A stretch of DNA of 64,000 nt from Circinella umbellata. Lineage: Eukaryota > Mucoromycota > Mucoromycetes > Mucorales > Lichtheimiaceae. Location of the stretch: positions 682,001 to 746,000 of the forward strand of contig JAIWNF010000002.1 in NCBI GenBank assembly GCA_025093555.1. Direction: 5' to 3'. A program made the translations under genes and the position numbers. Shown here piece by piece: positions 20,591 to 30,882 of the stretch. The notes below the pieces were generated by a model. It was not told where the DNA came from and did no database searches. It saw nothing but the letters and a program-made list of their open reading frames with translations. Numbering within the stretch: the stretch's first letter is position 1; each line of letters starts with the position of its first letter.

Positions 20591-23500
20591 TTATTTATTT
20601 GTGCGTCTGTTGGATTTACGGAGTGGTTCCGTCGTTTGTGATTCTAGTGTCTTACGTTTCCTAGAGTGTTGTTTATTATTTATTTTTTGATGAGGTTGTT
20701 CTCCAAGTCGTTTCCAATAATCATGGATTGGCTTGGGTTGAGTGAAAGTGTCAGCTTTTTGCCAAGTATCATCTTTTTCTTCATAACCTACCCATCGTAC
20801 TTTATATTCGTATACACCAGTTTCTATTTCTCGGTGTGCTACTATTGCTTTTACTTCATATAATTCATCACAGGGAATTACTTCATCTTGTGAGATAAGT
20901 TTCAATCGGTTAGGTGGATAATTTGATGCTTGCAAATTTCCAAGTTCATCTTTAAGTACATATGAACCACCACGAGTTTTTCGTACTACTTGATAAGGAC
21001 CGTCATACTCATTTTCAAGTTTACTTCCTTTATCTATTACTCTAACCATGACATGGCTGTTTGGTGGGAAATCAACAATCATATGTTTTTTATTAAATTT
21101 TTGTGCTTGTACATCAAGTATGGCTTGTACTCGTTCGTTAATGGCGGGAAATACAACTGTTTCCATTTTATGAATTCTTTTTTTAAGTTCTTCATATGAT
21201 AATGGTTCTAATCCTACTTCGTTTCTGAAGTCTTGGAATTGATTCATTTTACGAGCAAACATTAACGTGTATGGCGCAGTGTCCGTACGTTTTGATATTT
21301 TTGCATTAATGGCCAGTTGAACACCAGGAACAAATACATCCCATGATTTGATTGCACCTCTTATACTTTTTCTTATAGCACGTACAGATGTTTGAACATA
21401 TCTTTCAGCTGGGTTAGAACGGGCATGATAAGGAGTACTTTTACGATGATAAATACCAGCCGCTTCTGTTAGCTTAGACATGATTGAATTGACAAATTCA
21501 GAACCCCAATCTGTATTTATATAGCGTGGAAAAGAGAAATCTTGAAAGATTTGTATTAATATCTTTGCTACAGTATCCGATTGTTTATTTGGAATTGCAC
21601 GAAGTATAGTAAATTTTGTACATAAATCTACAGCAACTAGAAGATAATTATTTCCAGAGAGTGTAGTTTTGAATGGACCAGCTAAATCTATTGCCCAATG
21701 ATCTGCAGGTAAATAAGATTGTAAAGGTCTTAATGGATGATAACCATGTTTTATTATATTATTTTTTGCACATATATCACAAGCACGTACGATACTTAAT
21801 GCTTGGTGAAAAATACCGTTCCAATTTAATCCTTGACTTCGTAAGCCTTTTGTCATAGCTTCAGCGCCAAAGTGACCGAAGTTGTGCTGATCTAATAATA
21901 ATTTGTGGCGATCTTCCACTGGGGGTGTGATCATATCAACAAATGGATTATCAGCATGTAAGGATCGTAAATGTAGAGCATTGTTTAAATCAAGTTTTGT
22001 ATTACTAAAACTGTTTGATTGCGGAAGTGTATGTCTCGGTTGTGTAGAAACTGGAGCATTACCCCCTCTCAAAGAGTCAATATCATCTATGTCTTCGTAT
22101 AAACGGCTTAGTAGGTCTGGAAGTGTATTTTGTAAACCAGGAATATGAGCAATTTTCATACCAGGATAAGATAAAATAGTTTCAAACCAGTTAATCATCA
22201 TACGATTAGCAATTGGCTGTGTTTGTAACCAACATAAAGAGCGATGATCAGTATGAAGTTCAAATTCTCGACCATATACATATTGGTGAAATTTGTGAAG
22301 AGCGAAAATGATAGCAAGAAGTTCTTTCTTGGTTGTGGAATAATTTCTTTCTGACTTTGATAATGTACGGGACATGAAAGCAATATGTCTTGTTTCATTG
22401 TTAATTATTTGATAAAGAACGCAAGCTATACCAGAATTACTAGCATCAGTGCCAATATAAAATTTTTCATTTAAATTTGGATAGCGTAAGATAGGAGCTT
22501 TAGTCAATATTTGTCGTACAGTGTCAAAAGCTTTTTGTTGTGCGACGCCCCATTTGCCTGTAAGAGTCTTTTCATGACGTAAAATATCAATGGGAGACAT
22601 AATTTTGGCACAGTTGGGTATGGACGAACGAAAATAATTAATTAGACCGCCGAATTTCATGCAATCCTTGCCTGTTTTTAAAGGTGGATAGTCTAAGACG
22701 GTTGTTACTTTACGAACGTCTAGAGCGATACCTTTAGAAGAAATACAGAATCCGAGTAAATGTGTGCTAGATTGAGCATAATTACATTTGTCAAGATTAA
22801 GGATGAGATTGGCATCTGTTAAAATTTTAATAACTTGAGAGACATGATCTGCATGTTCTTGCATGTTTGTTGATGCGACGATAATGTCATCGATAAAACA
22901 GTTAACGAATGAAAGATCATAGAATAAAAGATTCATAACTCGTTGGAAAGCACTACTAAGAGTTTTTAATCCAAAACAACCTTTTGCATACGAGTATTGT
23001 TTTCCTAAGAACGTAAAACTAAGTTTTTGTTGATGCTCTTGTAGAACAGGAAATCTTTCAAATGCAGCTTTTAAATCAAGTGTTGTGAAGACAGTACATC
23101 CACTTAATCGTGAAAAGATGTCTTGAATATTATTGATAGGATGTCTATCGTTATTACATAAAGCATTATTAATTCCACGTGTATCTAAGCAGAGACGATG
23201 TTTTTTAATACCATCGGGACCGGCTGCTTTAGGTACTGCTGTTAATGGTTGATTCCATGCTGTATTAACAGGAGCAGGAATGATAACACCTTCTCTTAAC
23301 CAACGATTAATCGTTTCTTTTAATTCAGGGATTAAAGCTGATGGTAAAGGATATTGTGGTCTATATATCGTAATATTAGGTGGTGTATCTAACCGAATCA
23401 TAGCTTCTGGTAAAGGACAGTATGATGTAAGTGGAATATTTTCATTTTGAGTTAAAAATGGTTTTATTTTTGCATGAAAGCTAAGTTGTTGTTCTTTAGT

Positions 23501-25495
23501 TCCAGCAGGTGAATTATTAGGAGTAGGAACATCATGTGAAGTATCATCACTAATATGTGGATGTGGATTATCATCCCAAGATGTTGCGAGACCATGGATA
23601 GAAATACCCAGTTTTGGCATGAGATCCATCCCAATAGTCATTGTAGTATTTTCTGAAAGCGGTAAAGCTTCAAAGGTATGAGTGACTGTTTTGCCCCCAT
23701 ATTTTAAAAAAACATTTTTCACTTCCCCAACTCTTTTTCCTTCTAAACCCTCAATACATGTTATAACGGGAGCGTTATGTGTGAAAGGTGTAATGGTAAA
23801 ATTATTTTTATATAAAAAATTTATATTAAGAGATGACCGATCCGCACCTGTATCCAGCAAGGCTAGCGTTCTTATTTTATTCTGTAAAATAATAGGAACA
23901 AAGACAGCGGAAGGTAAGTTTGTGTCATTCAAAATAGTTGGTTCATTTTTTAAATGGTTCTTTTTAATATTGGTAGAATATTGTAATAAGGAATTGTATT
24001 GACCATTACCTTTGTTATTATTAGATGAGGAATTCATCAGTTCATCGTCATCAACCTCCAGCAAGTCTTCCAACTGCGGGGTGACACGGGACATACGGCT
24101 TCGTATGGTATTATTATTGTTATTATTATTATTATTAATGTTCGCACGTCTAGCACGAAGCATTTCGGCACACTGGTGACCCATCACAAAAGGAACACGG
24201 CGGCAGAAACGGCACCAATTCACCTTTGCGGCATTATATGGACCAGTGGAGTTACCAAGGAAACCACGATTATTGTTATTGCGATTACCAAAAAAGCTAT
24301 TGTTGTTGTTATTGTTATTGCGAGAAGAGCCAAGAACTTCTTTCAACTTATCACATTCCCAGCGACGATGGTTGGACTTAGGATGTAATGTACATGCATT
24401 TTTGTTGTTGATGGCTGGACCTTTTCCTTTGTTCTTTTTATTTTTATTGTTGTTATTGTTGGACTTACGACGACGTTTCTTCGATGGTTTTTCTTCATCC
24501 GAGTCTTCATCTGAGTCACTTGAATCGTCGTCCGCCGAGGAAGGCGCCCAATCACTAGCTTCTGACGAAGTGTCCGCAGCAACAAGAGATTGTACAGTCT
24601 GTACTACTGGTTCGATATGATCAGGAATTTTATCGCCGTGATGGTTAGCTATCAATGTCCATGCTGGTTTTCGGTATCGTTTGTTCAAGGAGCACAAGTA
24701 GTTAAACACCAGGTCTTGATTGTTGGGGATGCCATATTTAAACGCGTACTCTTGCATTTTGTTGGAGTATTCGCGGAGAGGCTCAGTTTTTCCTTGCTTC
24801 ATGGTCCGGATCCGGTGACGTCTGTAGAAGATCGTGTACGGAGAAGTGAAATATTTTTCAACTTCTACTCGGAAAGATGACCAGTTCGTGATTCCATCCT
24901 TTTTCATAGTTGTCAATAACCATGCTCGTCGATTGGCGTCACAAGTGAGAGGGATAAGATGGCGCCAGTTTTGTTCAACGTCAAGACCATGTGCACCGAG
25001 GTGGACTTCAAAGTCGTCCAGGAAAGTTTCCGCCGAGTCATAGCTTTCTCGACGCTTGTCATGATGGTGTTGACCCTTTAATTGGAACGCAGGTAAGTCT
25101 TTCGGAACGAGAGTGCTTTTGGATGAGGTAGCCTCTGTTTTTGTTGAAGAACGTGACTGATGTTGTTCTTGTAAAAGGTTTTCAATTATAGCGAGACGAT
25201 GCTTCCAATCTTCATGCTGTCGAGCAAGGTTCTGCACTTCATCCATGTTACCTTTAATGGTGGCAAGGTGCAATAAATTAGCACTATGAGCGATTTGTTG
25301 TTGGAAGTAACGAGCTGTTAAAGCAGGATCACTGCCGGGACCAAGGTCTTCTGGATTGATGTTATTCATACCATCTTGAACATCGGGAATCCACGGAGCT
25401 TCACCCATCATAGTATCATCGGCATGAATGTTTTGAGATTGATTATTATTGTTAACGGGAGATTGGTTAACGGGTGATTGTTGGTTGTTTGACAT
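20591..25495 (-). CDS. Gag-Pol polyprotein with C-terminal chromodomain
   Basis: One uninterrupted ORF of 1634 residues from the ATG at 25495 (MSNNQQSPVNQS; the in-frame GTG before it is not needed). In order: gag with an Asn- and Lys-rich linker and a Cys/His cluster (CRFCRRVPFVMGHQC); protease ALLDTGADRSS (near 23850); reverse transcriptase with TTLDLKAAF and FIDD (near 22890); RNase H with YIGTDASNSGIA; integrase with an H-H-C-C finger (CDICAKN) and the D, D, E residues in HWAIDLAGPF, INTDWGSEFV and NPAERYVQ; and a chromodomain YEYKVRWVGYEEKDDTW. No gag/pol frameshift or stop is present, as in Tf1-like chromoviruses. All catalytic residues are intact. The sequence after the 5' LTR has no obvious TGG tRNA-primer site. 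Confidence 0.95.
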   Translation of the reverse strand: MSNNQQSPVNQSPVNNNNQSQNIHADDTMMGEAPWIPDVQDGMNNINPEDLGPGSDPALTARYFQQQIAHSANLLHLATIKGNMDEVQNLARQHEDWKHRLAIIENLLQEQHQSRSSTKTEATSSKSTLVPKDLPAFQLKGQHHHDKRRESYDSAETFLDDFEVHLGAHGLDVEQNWRHLIPLTCDANRRAWLLTTMKKDGITNWSSFRVEVEKYFTSPYTIFYRRHRIRTMKQGKTEPLREYSNKMQEYAFKYGIPNNQDLVFNYLCSLNKRYRKPAWTLIANHHGDKIPDHIEPVVQTVQSLVAADTSSEASDWAPSSADDDSSDSDEDSDEEKPSKKRRRKSNNNNNKNKKNKGKGPAINNKNACTLHPKSNHRRWECDKLKEVLGSSRNNNNNNNSFFGNRNNNNRGFLGNSTGPYNAAKVNWCRFCRRVPFVMGHQCAEMLRARRANINNNNNNNNNTIRSRMSRVTPQLEDLLEVDDDELMNSSSNNNKGNGQYNSLLQYSTNIKKNHLKNEPTILNDTNLPSAVFVPIILQNKIRTLALLDTGADRSSLNINFLYKNNFTITPFTHNAPVITCIEGLEGKRVGEVKNVFLKYGGKTVTHTFEALPLSENTTMTIGMDLMPKLGISIHGLATSWDDNPHPHISDDTSHDVPTPNNSPAGTKEQQLSFHAKIKPFLTQNENIPLTSYCPLPEAMIRLDTPPNITIYRPQYPLPSALIPELKETINRWLREGVIIPAPVNTAWNQPLTAVPKAAGPDGIKKHRLCLDTRGINNALCNNDRHPINNIQDIFSRLSGCTVFTTLDLKAAFERFPVLQEHQQKLSFTFLGKQYSYAKGCFGLKTLSSAFQRVMNLLFYDLSFVNCFIDDIIVASTNMQEHADHVSQVIKILTDANLILNLDKCNYAQSSTHLLGFCISSKGIALDVRKVTTVLDYPPLKTGKDCMKFGGLINYFRSSIPNCAKIMSPIDILRHEKTLTGKWGVAQQKAFDTVRQILTKAPILRYPNLNEKFYIGTDASNSGIACVLYQIINNETRHIAFMSRTLSKSERNYSTTKKELLAIIFALHKFHQYVYGREFELHTDHRSLCWLQTQPIANRMMINWFETILSYPGMKIAHIPGLQNTLPDLLSRLYEDIDDIDSLRGGNAPVSTQPRHTLPQSNSFSNTKLDLNNALHLRSLHADNPFVDMITPPVEDRHKLLLDQHNFGHFGAEAMTKGLRSQGLNWNGIFHQALSIVRACDICAKNNIIKHGYHPLRPLQSYLPADHWAIDLAGPFKTTLSGNNYLLVAVDLCTKFTILRAIPNKQSDTVAKILIQIFQDFSFPRYINTDWGSEFVNSIMSKLTEAAGIYHRKSTPYHARSNPAERYVQTSVRAIRKSIRGAIKSWDVFVPGVQLAINAKISKRTDTAPYTLMFARKMNQFQDFRNEVGLEPLSYEELKKRIHKMETVVFPAINERVQAILDVQAQKFNKKHMIVDFPPNSHVMVRVIDKGSKLENEYDGPYQVVRKTRGGSYVLKDELGNLQASNYPPNRLKLISQDEVIPCDELYEVKAIVAHREIETGVYEYKVRWVGYEEKDDTWQKADTFTQPKPIHDYWKRLGEQPHQKINNKQHSRKRKTLESQTTEPLRKSNRRTNK

Positions 25496-25520
25496 TATAT
25501 GATAGTTCACAAGAAAAAAA

Positions 25521-25630
25521 TGTGGTATTTATGGATATGAATTTAACAGGAAAGTAAGGTAAGTATAAAAAAATGATAACAGAATAAGTCTTGTGAGAAT
25601 CTTTCAGGTGTTTTATTATATGAAAATAAT
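25521..25630 (-). repeat. 5' LTR of the Ty3/gypsy element, part 1 (rest at 30883-31200)
   Basis: Matches 20082-20191 up to TATGAAAATAAT and then breaks into LINE sequence; the remainder of the LTR resumes at 30883 with the same 12 bases repeated. Confidence 0.92.
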
Positions 25631-25898
25631 AGTTTAAAATTTATATTTATTAAGATGGAAGACTAGTGGACCTTCGCCTATAGGCCTGTGGTCGCTTCCT
25701 TGCGGTGCGTTAGGATTAAGAGCAAGTGTAAAATATATACGAACATATAAATATAAGGGGTAGAAAATAAAACTGAAAAAACCCAGTATGGGAAAAAGTT
25801 AAATTGATGAGAGAAAAAGTTTAGTGTGACTGGAAAGTAATAAGAAAGAATAAAAAGAAAGAGGAAAGAAGTTGTTAATGAAGTAGTATGAAGATAGG

Positions 25899-28800
25899 CT
25901 AATTTATAGGTAGGGATTGTGTAGGAGGAGTGTTAGGAATATCCATAGCGTCCTCTGGTGCTGGTTCGTCTGTGTTGAAATCATCGTTTGGATGACTCAA
26001 ATAGTCAATTTCTCGTAGTACACGTATGAGAGCTGGCCAGGCTGTTTGCCATTTACCGAGAGTCAGACCAACTTCAGACCTTGGAAGGCAATTGAGTATA
26101 TAGTCAAGTGGTTGTTGTTCATGCCTTAGGGATGGGATATCGCCGAAAGCACCCTTGAGATCTTCAAGAAGGGTGAGTAATAGTGGGCAAGAGCCATAAT
26201 GTTCTCGGTTGGCAGCGATTACACCACAGCGACAGTTCTTAAGTGGATAGGATGGTAGCCAATGCATGCGCCATTTAATTAAACGGTGGCGGTCACGGGG
26301 AAAAGCTGGCAGATACAAAATCGGGTCAATCATTCGTTTTTGACGCATACATCGTATTGTTTTCCGTTTTGTCGCACGTGTGTGAAATTCTTCATCTCGT
26401 TTTTGGGTGATTGTTTTACTGAGAGGGTTGCTATCTTTTTTTAATTTCTTGTAAAGTTGATAAAATGGGTTGTTTGACGTAAGGTGTTTCCATTGTTTAT
26501 CACAATTTTTGCCTTGTAGAAAGGACAATTCTATAGAGCGTGCCATGGTGCTAAGTGGCAAATCTTGTAGGCGAGTAACGAATTTCAGCTGTAAAATGCG
26601 CGTCCTTGTTTGCATGGAGGGTAAGTCTGCTAAAGCCAGTGGTACAATCGTTGGAAAGGGTGTGGAGCGATTACGGTTGAGAGCCATTTTGATACAGCTG
26701 TTTTGAGCATTATTAAGCTTGTCTTTTTGTTTTGCGGAAAGTGCTGTTATGGCTAATCCATATTCTAGAACGGGCCTAACAAAAGTACGATACACTCGAA
26801 TAGCTGGCCATAAACCGACACCATATTGCTGTATACCGATTTGTCGTAATAATTCCATATTGCCTGTTGCTTTAGTAATTCGTTGGTTGACTAGTTGATC
26901 AGAATTAATGCCGTTACAATCAAAAGGGATGCCAAGATATTGAAACACCTGAACTTTGGGAATTGATTTACCATAGAGTTGGTAAGTTGAGGCTGTGGTG
27001 GTTGGAGGTTCAATGATGGCACATTTGTCAGGGTGCCATTGGAATCCCAGCTCATTTGAATGCTTTTCTGCAATTTTTAATAGTCTGTGCATATCTTGAG
27101 GAGAGCCAATTAAAGCAACATCATCAGCATAAAGCAATGCTGAGATAATAGTATGAGAGCGCTTGAGGTGAGTGTTTCTTGATTGGCTAGTGCTGAGATT
27201 AGGTGAACGGTGGTGTTGAGCTGATGCTTCCGTTGAACCCTTGATAAATGTGGAGTGCAAATATAGGGCTTGATTACATCGAATGAACATATTGATCCGT
27301 AGTCGGCGAGGTAAGGTATCAATAAAGACGGCATATAACAAAGGGCTAAGGATTGAACCTTGTAGTACCCCTTTTTTGGGATAAATATAGCGTGACCTAC
27401 AGTTTTGCAGGACGATGGCAATCTGAATATCGTCAAACATGTGGCGAACGAGGTGAAATAAAGCACTTGTCAGGTTTTTTTGTAAGATAGACCAGATGAT
27501 GTCGCGGTCTACTGCATCATATGCTGAACGGATGTCCAAATATGCTTGTATCAAAGGTTCGTCATATTGTTTTTTGTATTGTCGTATCAGCATATTAAGA
27601 GAAAAGGCTTGATCAAGAGCTCCTCGATGGTGGCGAAAGCCTCCTTGAGAAATATCAAGAGTATTAATCATGGTAAGCATTTTTGGCAGTAGGCAGCGTT
27701 CCAGTAATTTTCGAAATACACTAGTAAGACTGATCGGGCGATAGTTATTTGCAACAGTTGGGTCACCTTTTTTAAAGATTGGAATAACTTGTGCTGAGCG
27801 CCATGCTATCGGAATGTATGACCAATACCAGCATAGCTTAAAAAAATTGCTTAAGATTATAGAAAGTCGGTGTGCTATGGGTTTAAGCATAGCTCCAGTA
27901 ATGTGATCGTTACCAGGAGCTTTGCGTGGTGCCATTTTACTGATATAGTGTTCGATTTCTTTGAAGGGGAATGGGTCGTCATTTGTATCATGATCAATAT
28001 ATTGTTGAAGAGGGAATTTACCTGTCCTCGTTGTGGATTGTGGTTGTTGACGTTCGTCTCCAAAAACTGTTGAGAGATGCGATACCATTGTTTTGGACGC
28101 CTGCTTTGGTCCATCAGGGTGAGAGTATTGATGAACAGGACAACGGTTGTGACGCATGCGCTTGATTGCTGTGTTGGCTTCATTAGGGGGAGCATTGCCG
28201 AGCTTAGTGCAAAATTGCTTCCATGAAAGACGCCTTGTGTGGGATAATGCTTTGCTGAACTCTTCACTTTTCTGAATATAATTTGACCAGAGCTTTGCGC
28301 CTTGTACCAGATTGTCTCGAGGTGCTCGACGCCACTGACGATATGCTCGTTTCCGATTATCTGCTTTTTGTTGTAGTTCGTCATTCCAATATTTGTTCCA
28401 ATTTTTTGGTCGTGCTTTATTACGGGTGACGCTGTTATCAAGCGAGGTGTATATTGCTGATATTAAATCATGACTCACTTGTTCAATTGTTGGTTCATGC
28501 ACGATGCTATGTGGGCTGTTGAAAGACCGGTTGAGAAATTGTGAAAGACTTTCAGTTTTATCGACAAAATTATGTATATATAATTGGCGAACTTCAGGAT
28601 CAGATAAACGCTGAAGCTTCCAGTGTTGACAGGTTGAATTTGAATGTGGTAGTGGTTGCCATGCTGTCTGTGGAAAAAAGGAAAAGGTGCATAAATGATG
28701 ATGAGTTGAGAGGGAAACCATATCATGAATATTCATAACTGGATTAATAATAGCAGTTTCCATTGAAATAAATAGATCAATGATGCTGTTGCCAGCTATT

Positions 28801-29348
28801 GTTCGAAATGTTGGTTGTTTACGTGTCAATGATCCATTCCAGACATGTAAGCCTTTTTGATTAATCCACGGTTCCAAGGCTTTAAGTCCACAGTTGTTAT
28901 TGGCATGATCGCCTGTGAGTAATTTGGAACGGGCGTTTAAATCACCTAAGATGATAGTATATTCGTTGATATGAAGCTGGTCCAGCAGTTCAATTACTGT
29001 ATTATCATTGAGTGTTGGGGGTGGAGGTAAGTATAGCCCATGAAAAGTATATAAGCCAATTCTGAAAGATAAAGTGAAGCGGTTGATGTTGGGGAGGTGA
29101 TGGATATGAATATCAATAGTTGGACGTACTAGTAATGATATACCACCTTGACCTCTCTTTTTTGGATTAGGTTGAATTGCATAGTTGTGATACTGATGCC
29201 AGTCAGTATAAAGTCGCCCGCAAACTAGAAAAGTTTCTGTAATAAGTATAAGGTCGATGTTGTTATTGTTACAGAATTCAATAATTTCATCTGGTGATTT
29301 TGCTACACCAGTTGCATTTAATAGACCGATTTTTAGGTGGTCTACCAT
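25899..29348 (-). CDS. LINE ORF2: AP endonuclease and reverse transcriptase
   Basis: 1149 residues, uninterrupted. The N-terminal endonuclease/exonuclease/phosphatase fold shows LLNATGVAKS, DLILITETF, TIILGDLNARS and the later STHHHLCTFSF. The reverse transcriptase spans roughly residues 470-770 with the usual NNYRPISLTSVFRKLLE, QGGFRHHRG, AYLDIRSAYDAVD, GVLQGSILSPLLYAVFID and the catalytic YADDVALIG. Near the C-terminus a Cys/His motif (CRCGVIAANREHYGSC) is present, common in this class. The start codon overlaps the ORF1 stop by one base (TAATG). The enzyme would nick target DNA and prime reverse transcription there. It appears intact. Confidence 0.93.
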   Translation of the reverse strand: MVDHLKIGLLNATGVAKSPDEIIEFCNNNNIDLILITETFLVCGRLYTDWHQYHNYAIQPNPKKRGQGGISLLVRPTIDIHIHHLPNINRFTLSFRIGLYTFHGLYLPPPPTLNDNTVIELLDQLHINEYTIILGDLNARSKLLTGDHANNNCGLKALEPWINQKGLHVWNGSLTRKQPTFRTIAGNSIIDLFISMETAIINPVMNIHDMVSLSTHHHLCTFSFFPQTAWQPLPHSNSTCQHWKLQRLSDPEVRQLYIHNFVDKTESLSQFLNRSFNSPHSIVHEPTIEQVSHDLISAIYTSLDNSVTRNKARPKNWNKYWNDELQQKADNRKRAYRQWRRAPRDNLVQGAKLWSNYIQKSEEFSKALSHTRRLSWKQFCTKLGNAPPNEANTAIKRMRHNRCPVHQYSHPDGPKQASKTMVSHLSTVFGDERQQPQSTTRTGKFPLQQYIDHDTNDDPFPFKEIEHYISKMAPRKAPGNDHITGAMLKPIAHRLSIILSNFFKLCWYWSYIPIAWRSAQVIPIFKKGDPTVANNYRPISLTSVFRKLLERCLLPKMLTMINTLDISQGGFRHHRGALDQAFSLNMLIRQYKKQYDEPLIQAYLDIRSAYDAVDRDIIWSILQKNLTSALFHLVRHMFDDIQIAIVLQNCRSRYIYPKKGVLQGSILSPLLYAVFIDTLPRRLRINMFIRCNQALYLHSTFIKGSTEASAQHHRSPNLSTSQSRNTHLKRSHTIISALLYADDVALIGSPQDMHRLLKIAEKHSNELGFQWHPDKCAIIEPPTTTASTYQLYGKSIPKVQVFQYLGIPFDCNGINSDQLVNQRITKATGNMELLRQIGIQQYGVGLWPAIRVYRTFVRPVLEYGLAITALSAKQKDKLNNAQNSCIKMALNRNRSTPFPTIVPLALADLPSMQTRTRILQLKFVTRLQDLPLSTMARSIELSFLQGKNCDKQWKHLTSNNPFYQLYKKLKKDSNPLSKTITQKRDEEFHTRATKRKTIRCMRQKRMIDPILYLPAFPRDRHRLIKWRMHWLPSYPLKNCRCGVIAANREHYGSCPLLLTLLEDLKGAFGDIPSLRHEQQPLDYILNCLPRSEVGLTLGKWQTAWPALIRVLREIDYLSHPNDDFNTDEPAPEDAMDIPNTPPTQSLPIN

Positions 29349-30790
29349 TATTCTTCCTCCATGTGTTCCGTTTCCTCGTTCTTATCTTCTTGGCTAGATG
29401 ACAATATGTTTTTCGCATGAGAAATGGTTATGATTTGTTGTTGACGGTGAGAAATTGGTTTTGGGTGTTTTTCTTGGAATTTGGTCCAGTATTCCACAGC
29501 TATGTAATGAGTATCAGTTGGTGGTAATGAAGTAAAGTGTCGAAGGATTGCAATACTAAGGTGCTTTTTTGGCATACGTGAGCACATTGTGAACATTCGT
29601 TCTTGATAAATTGTTTTAGCTTTTTTTTCCCGTTCTTCTTCGGTCAATTGAGCCAAGAGCGTGGGGTCTCCAATAGTAGATGCTGAGATGGGATTAAAGT
29701 CATCTTTAGGTGTTAATTTGGCTTGGTGAAGTAGGTCACGGAGTTCTTTTTCATAAGATGAATGAATTAGTAAACCAACAATTCCATGGGCTGGGAATTG
29801 AATGTCGATAACCCGTTCTTGTGCTACTCCAACTAAACGAAGAGCCTTGCGAATTTCACTGTGTAGCGTTTGACGAGGTGATCCCATATAAACAAACTTA
29901 TATGTAGTGTTAACTGTTGCTGGTGTTAAAAGACGATGTGCCCAGTTGATCATCTTTTCAGTTGGTGGTTGAGAAATTTTCTTTTTTTCTGGAAGATTTT
30001 TACCTGTTATCTTGGCGTACGAAGTTGATTTAGTTTTTGATCGTTGTGTACGTTTGATTTGATGCTGGTCAAGTTGGTGAAATTGTCGTAATTGTTGCGC
30101 TTCATCGTTTTTCTGTTCTGATTTTTTTTTGGCTTCGATTTCAAGTTTACGTTTTTCCCATTCTTCGTTTGATAGAGCATGTTGAGATTCGCATGTGCCA
30201 GTAAGGAGAAGATCTTGATCGGGAATTTTGTTTGTGGCATCCTCGGGTGTAACATTTGGCTGTGACAGAGCTTTGAGGGTTTGGATCTGTGCATTAGCCT
30301 CAGCAAGTTGAAATTTGAGTGCATTGTTTTCGTCAATAAGCTTTTGGAATAATTTTAGTTTTCCTTGTTGACTTTTAAGCTCTGTTTCTTGTGCTGCAAT
30401 CGTTTGGGCCATTTCTTTTTGGCGGCGATCGAGAATATGAGCCCAAGGTGGTGCGTTACTAAGATCCAGTTCATCTTGCGAGGGGAACGAGACAAGAGAA
30501 CTAATGTCGCTCAATCCTAATTGACTATGGTCATTTTCTGCTGGATGGTGCTGATTTTCTGAGAAGCTGTTGGGTTGATGTGTTTGTTGATTTTCGTTGT
30601 ACATGTCGGTGGTACTGTCCGCAAATCTTACTTTGTTGGTTCCAAGAATTTTAGAAGCGTGTAACACCGTGGTGTTGGTGATACGTGATTTTTGAACTCG
30701 TTGTCCTGAGGATAGGGTGCTAATACCGTTGGTTAGCTTATTGTGTGTAAACACGTTTTTGATTGCTTTTTCTTTTTTGTTTGATGACAA
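29348..30790 (-). CDS. LINE ORF1: coiled-coil nucleic-acid-binding protein
   Basis: 480-codon open frame ending at the TAA that overlaps the ORF2 start. The central part has a coiled coil (about residues 130-200, DRRQKEMAQTIAAQETELKS and LIDENNALKFQLAEANAQ), then a basic region (KRTQRSKTKSTSYAKI), a compact domain with YKFVYMGSPRQTLHSEIRK reminiscent of an RNA-binding fold, and an acidic end. No CCHC knuckle is visible. There is no ATG at the beginning of the frame: it opens after a TAA and its first in-frame ATG is about 60 codons in (MYNENQQTH), so initiation is at a non-AUG codon or the start has been lost. Confidence 0.75.
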   Translation of the reverse strand: MSSNKKEKAIKNVFTHNKLTNGISTLSSGQRVQKSRITNTTVLHASKILGTNKVRFADSTTDMYNENQQTHQPNSFSENQHHPAENDHSQLGLSDISSLVSFPSQDELDLSNAPPWAHILDRRQKEMAQTIAAQETELKSQQGKLKLFQKLIDENNALKFQLAEANAQIQTLKALSQPNVTPEDATNKIPDQDLLLTGTCESQHALSNEEWEKRKLEIEAKKKSEQKNDEAQQLRQFHQLDQHQIKRTQRSKTKSTSYAKITGKNLPEKKKISQPPTEKMINWAHRLLTPATVNTTYKFVYMGSPRQTLHSEIRKALRLVGVAQERVIDIQFPAHGIVGLLIHSSYEKELRDLLHQAKLTPKDDFNPISASTIGDPTLLAQLTEEEREKKAKTIYQERMFTMCSRMPKKHLSIAILRHFTSLPPTDTHYIAVEYWTKFQEKHPKPISHRQQQIITISHAKNILSSSQEDKNEETEHMEEE

Positions 30791-30882
30791 TGCGGCTTTG
30801 TTATAAAAAAGGAAATTGAAGAAATATGGAAAAGGTATAAAAAGAGGTGTAAATTGCCGCGCGCATTACTCGACTACGTCTC

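Larger units (their letters stand above)
25631..30882 (-). mobile_element. LINE (non-LTR retrotransposon) inserted in an LTR
   Basis: 5252 bp flanked by a 12-13 bp duplication of the LTR sequence (TATGAAAATAAT at 25619-25630 and 30883-30894). It encodes two overlapping ORFs: a coiled-coil ORF1 and an APE-endonuclease/reverse-transcriptase ORF2. The 3' end is AT-rich (AATAAATATAAA on its strand) without a long poly-A. The 5' end begins AGAGACGTAGTCGAG, and the element looks full length. Confidence 0.9.

Noticed and set aside
24343..25043. Several ORFs opposite the gag region
   Set aside because: Antisense shadows of the gag-pol ORF caused by its Asn- and Lys-rich composition.
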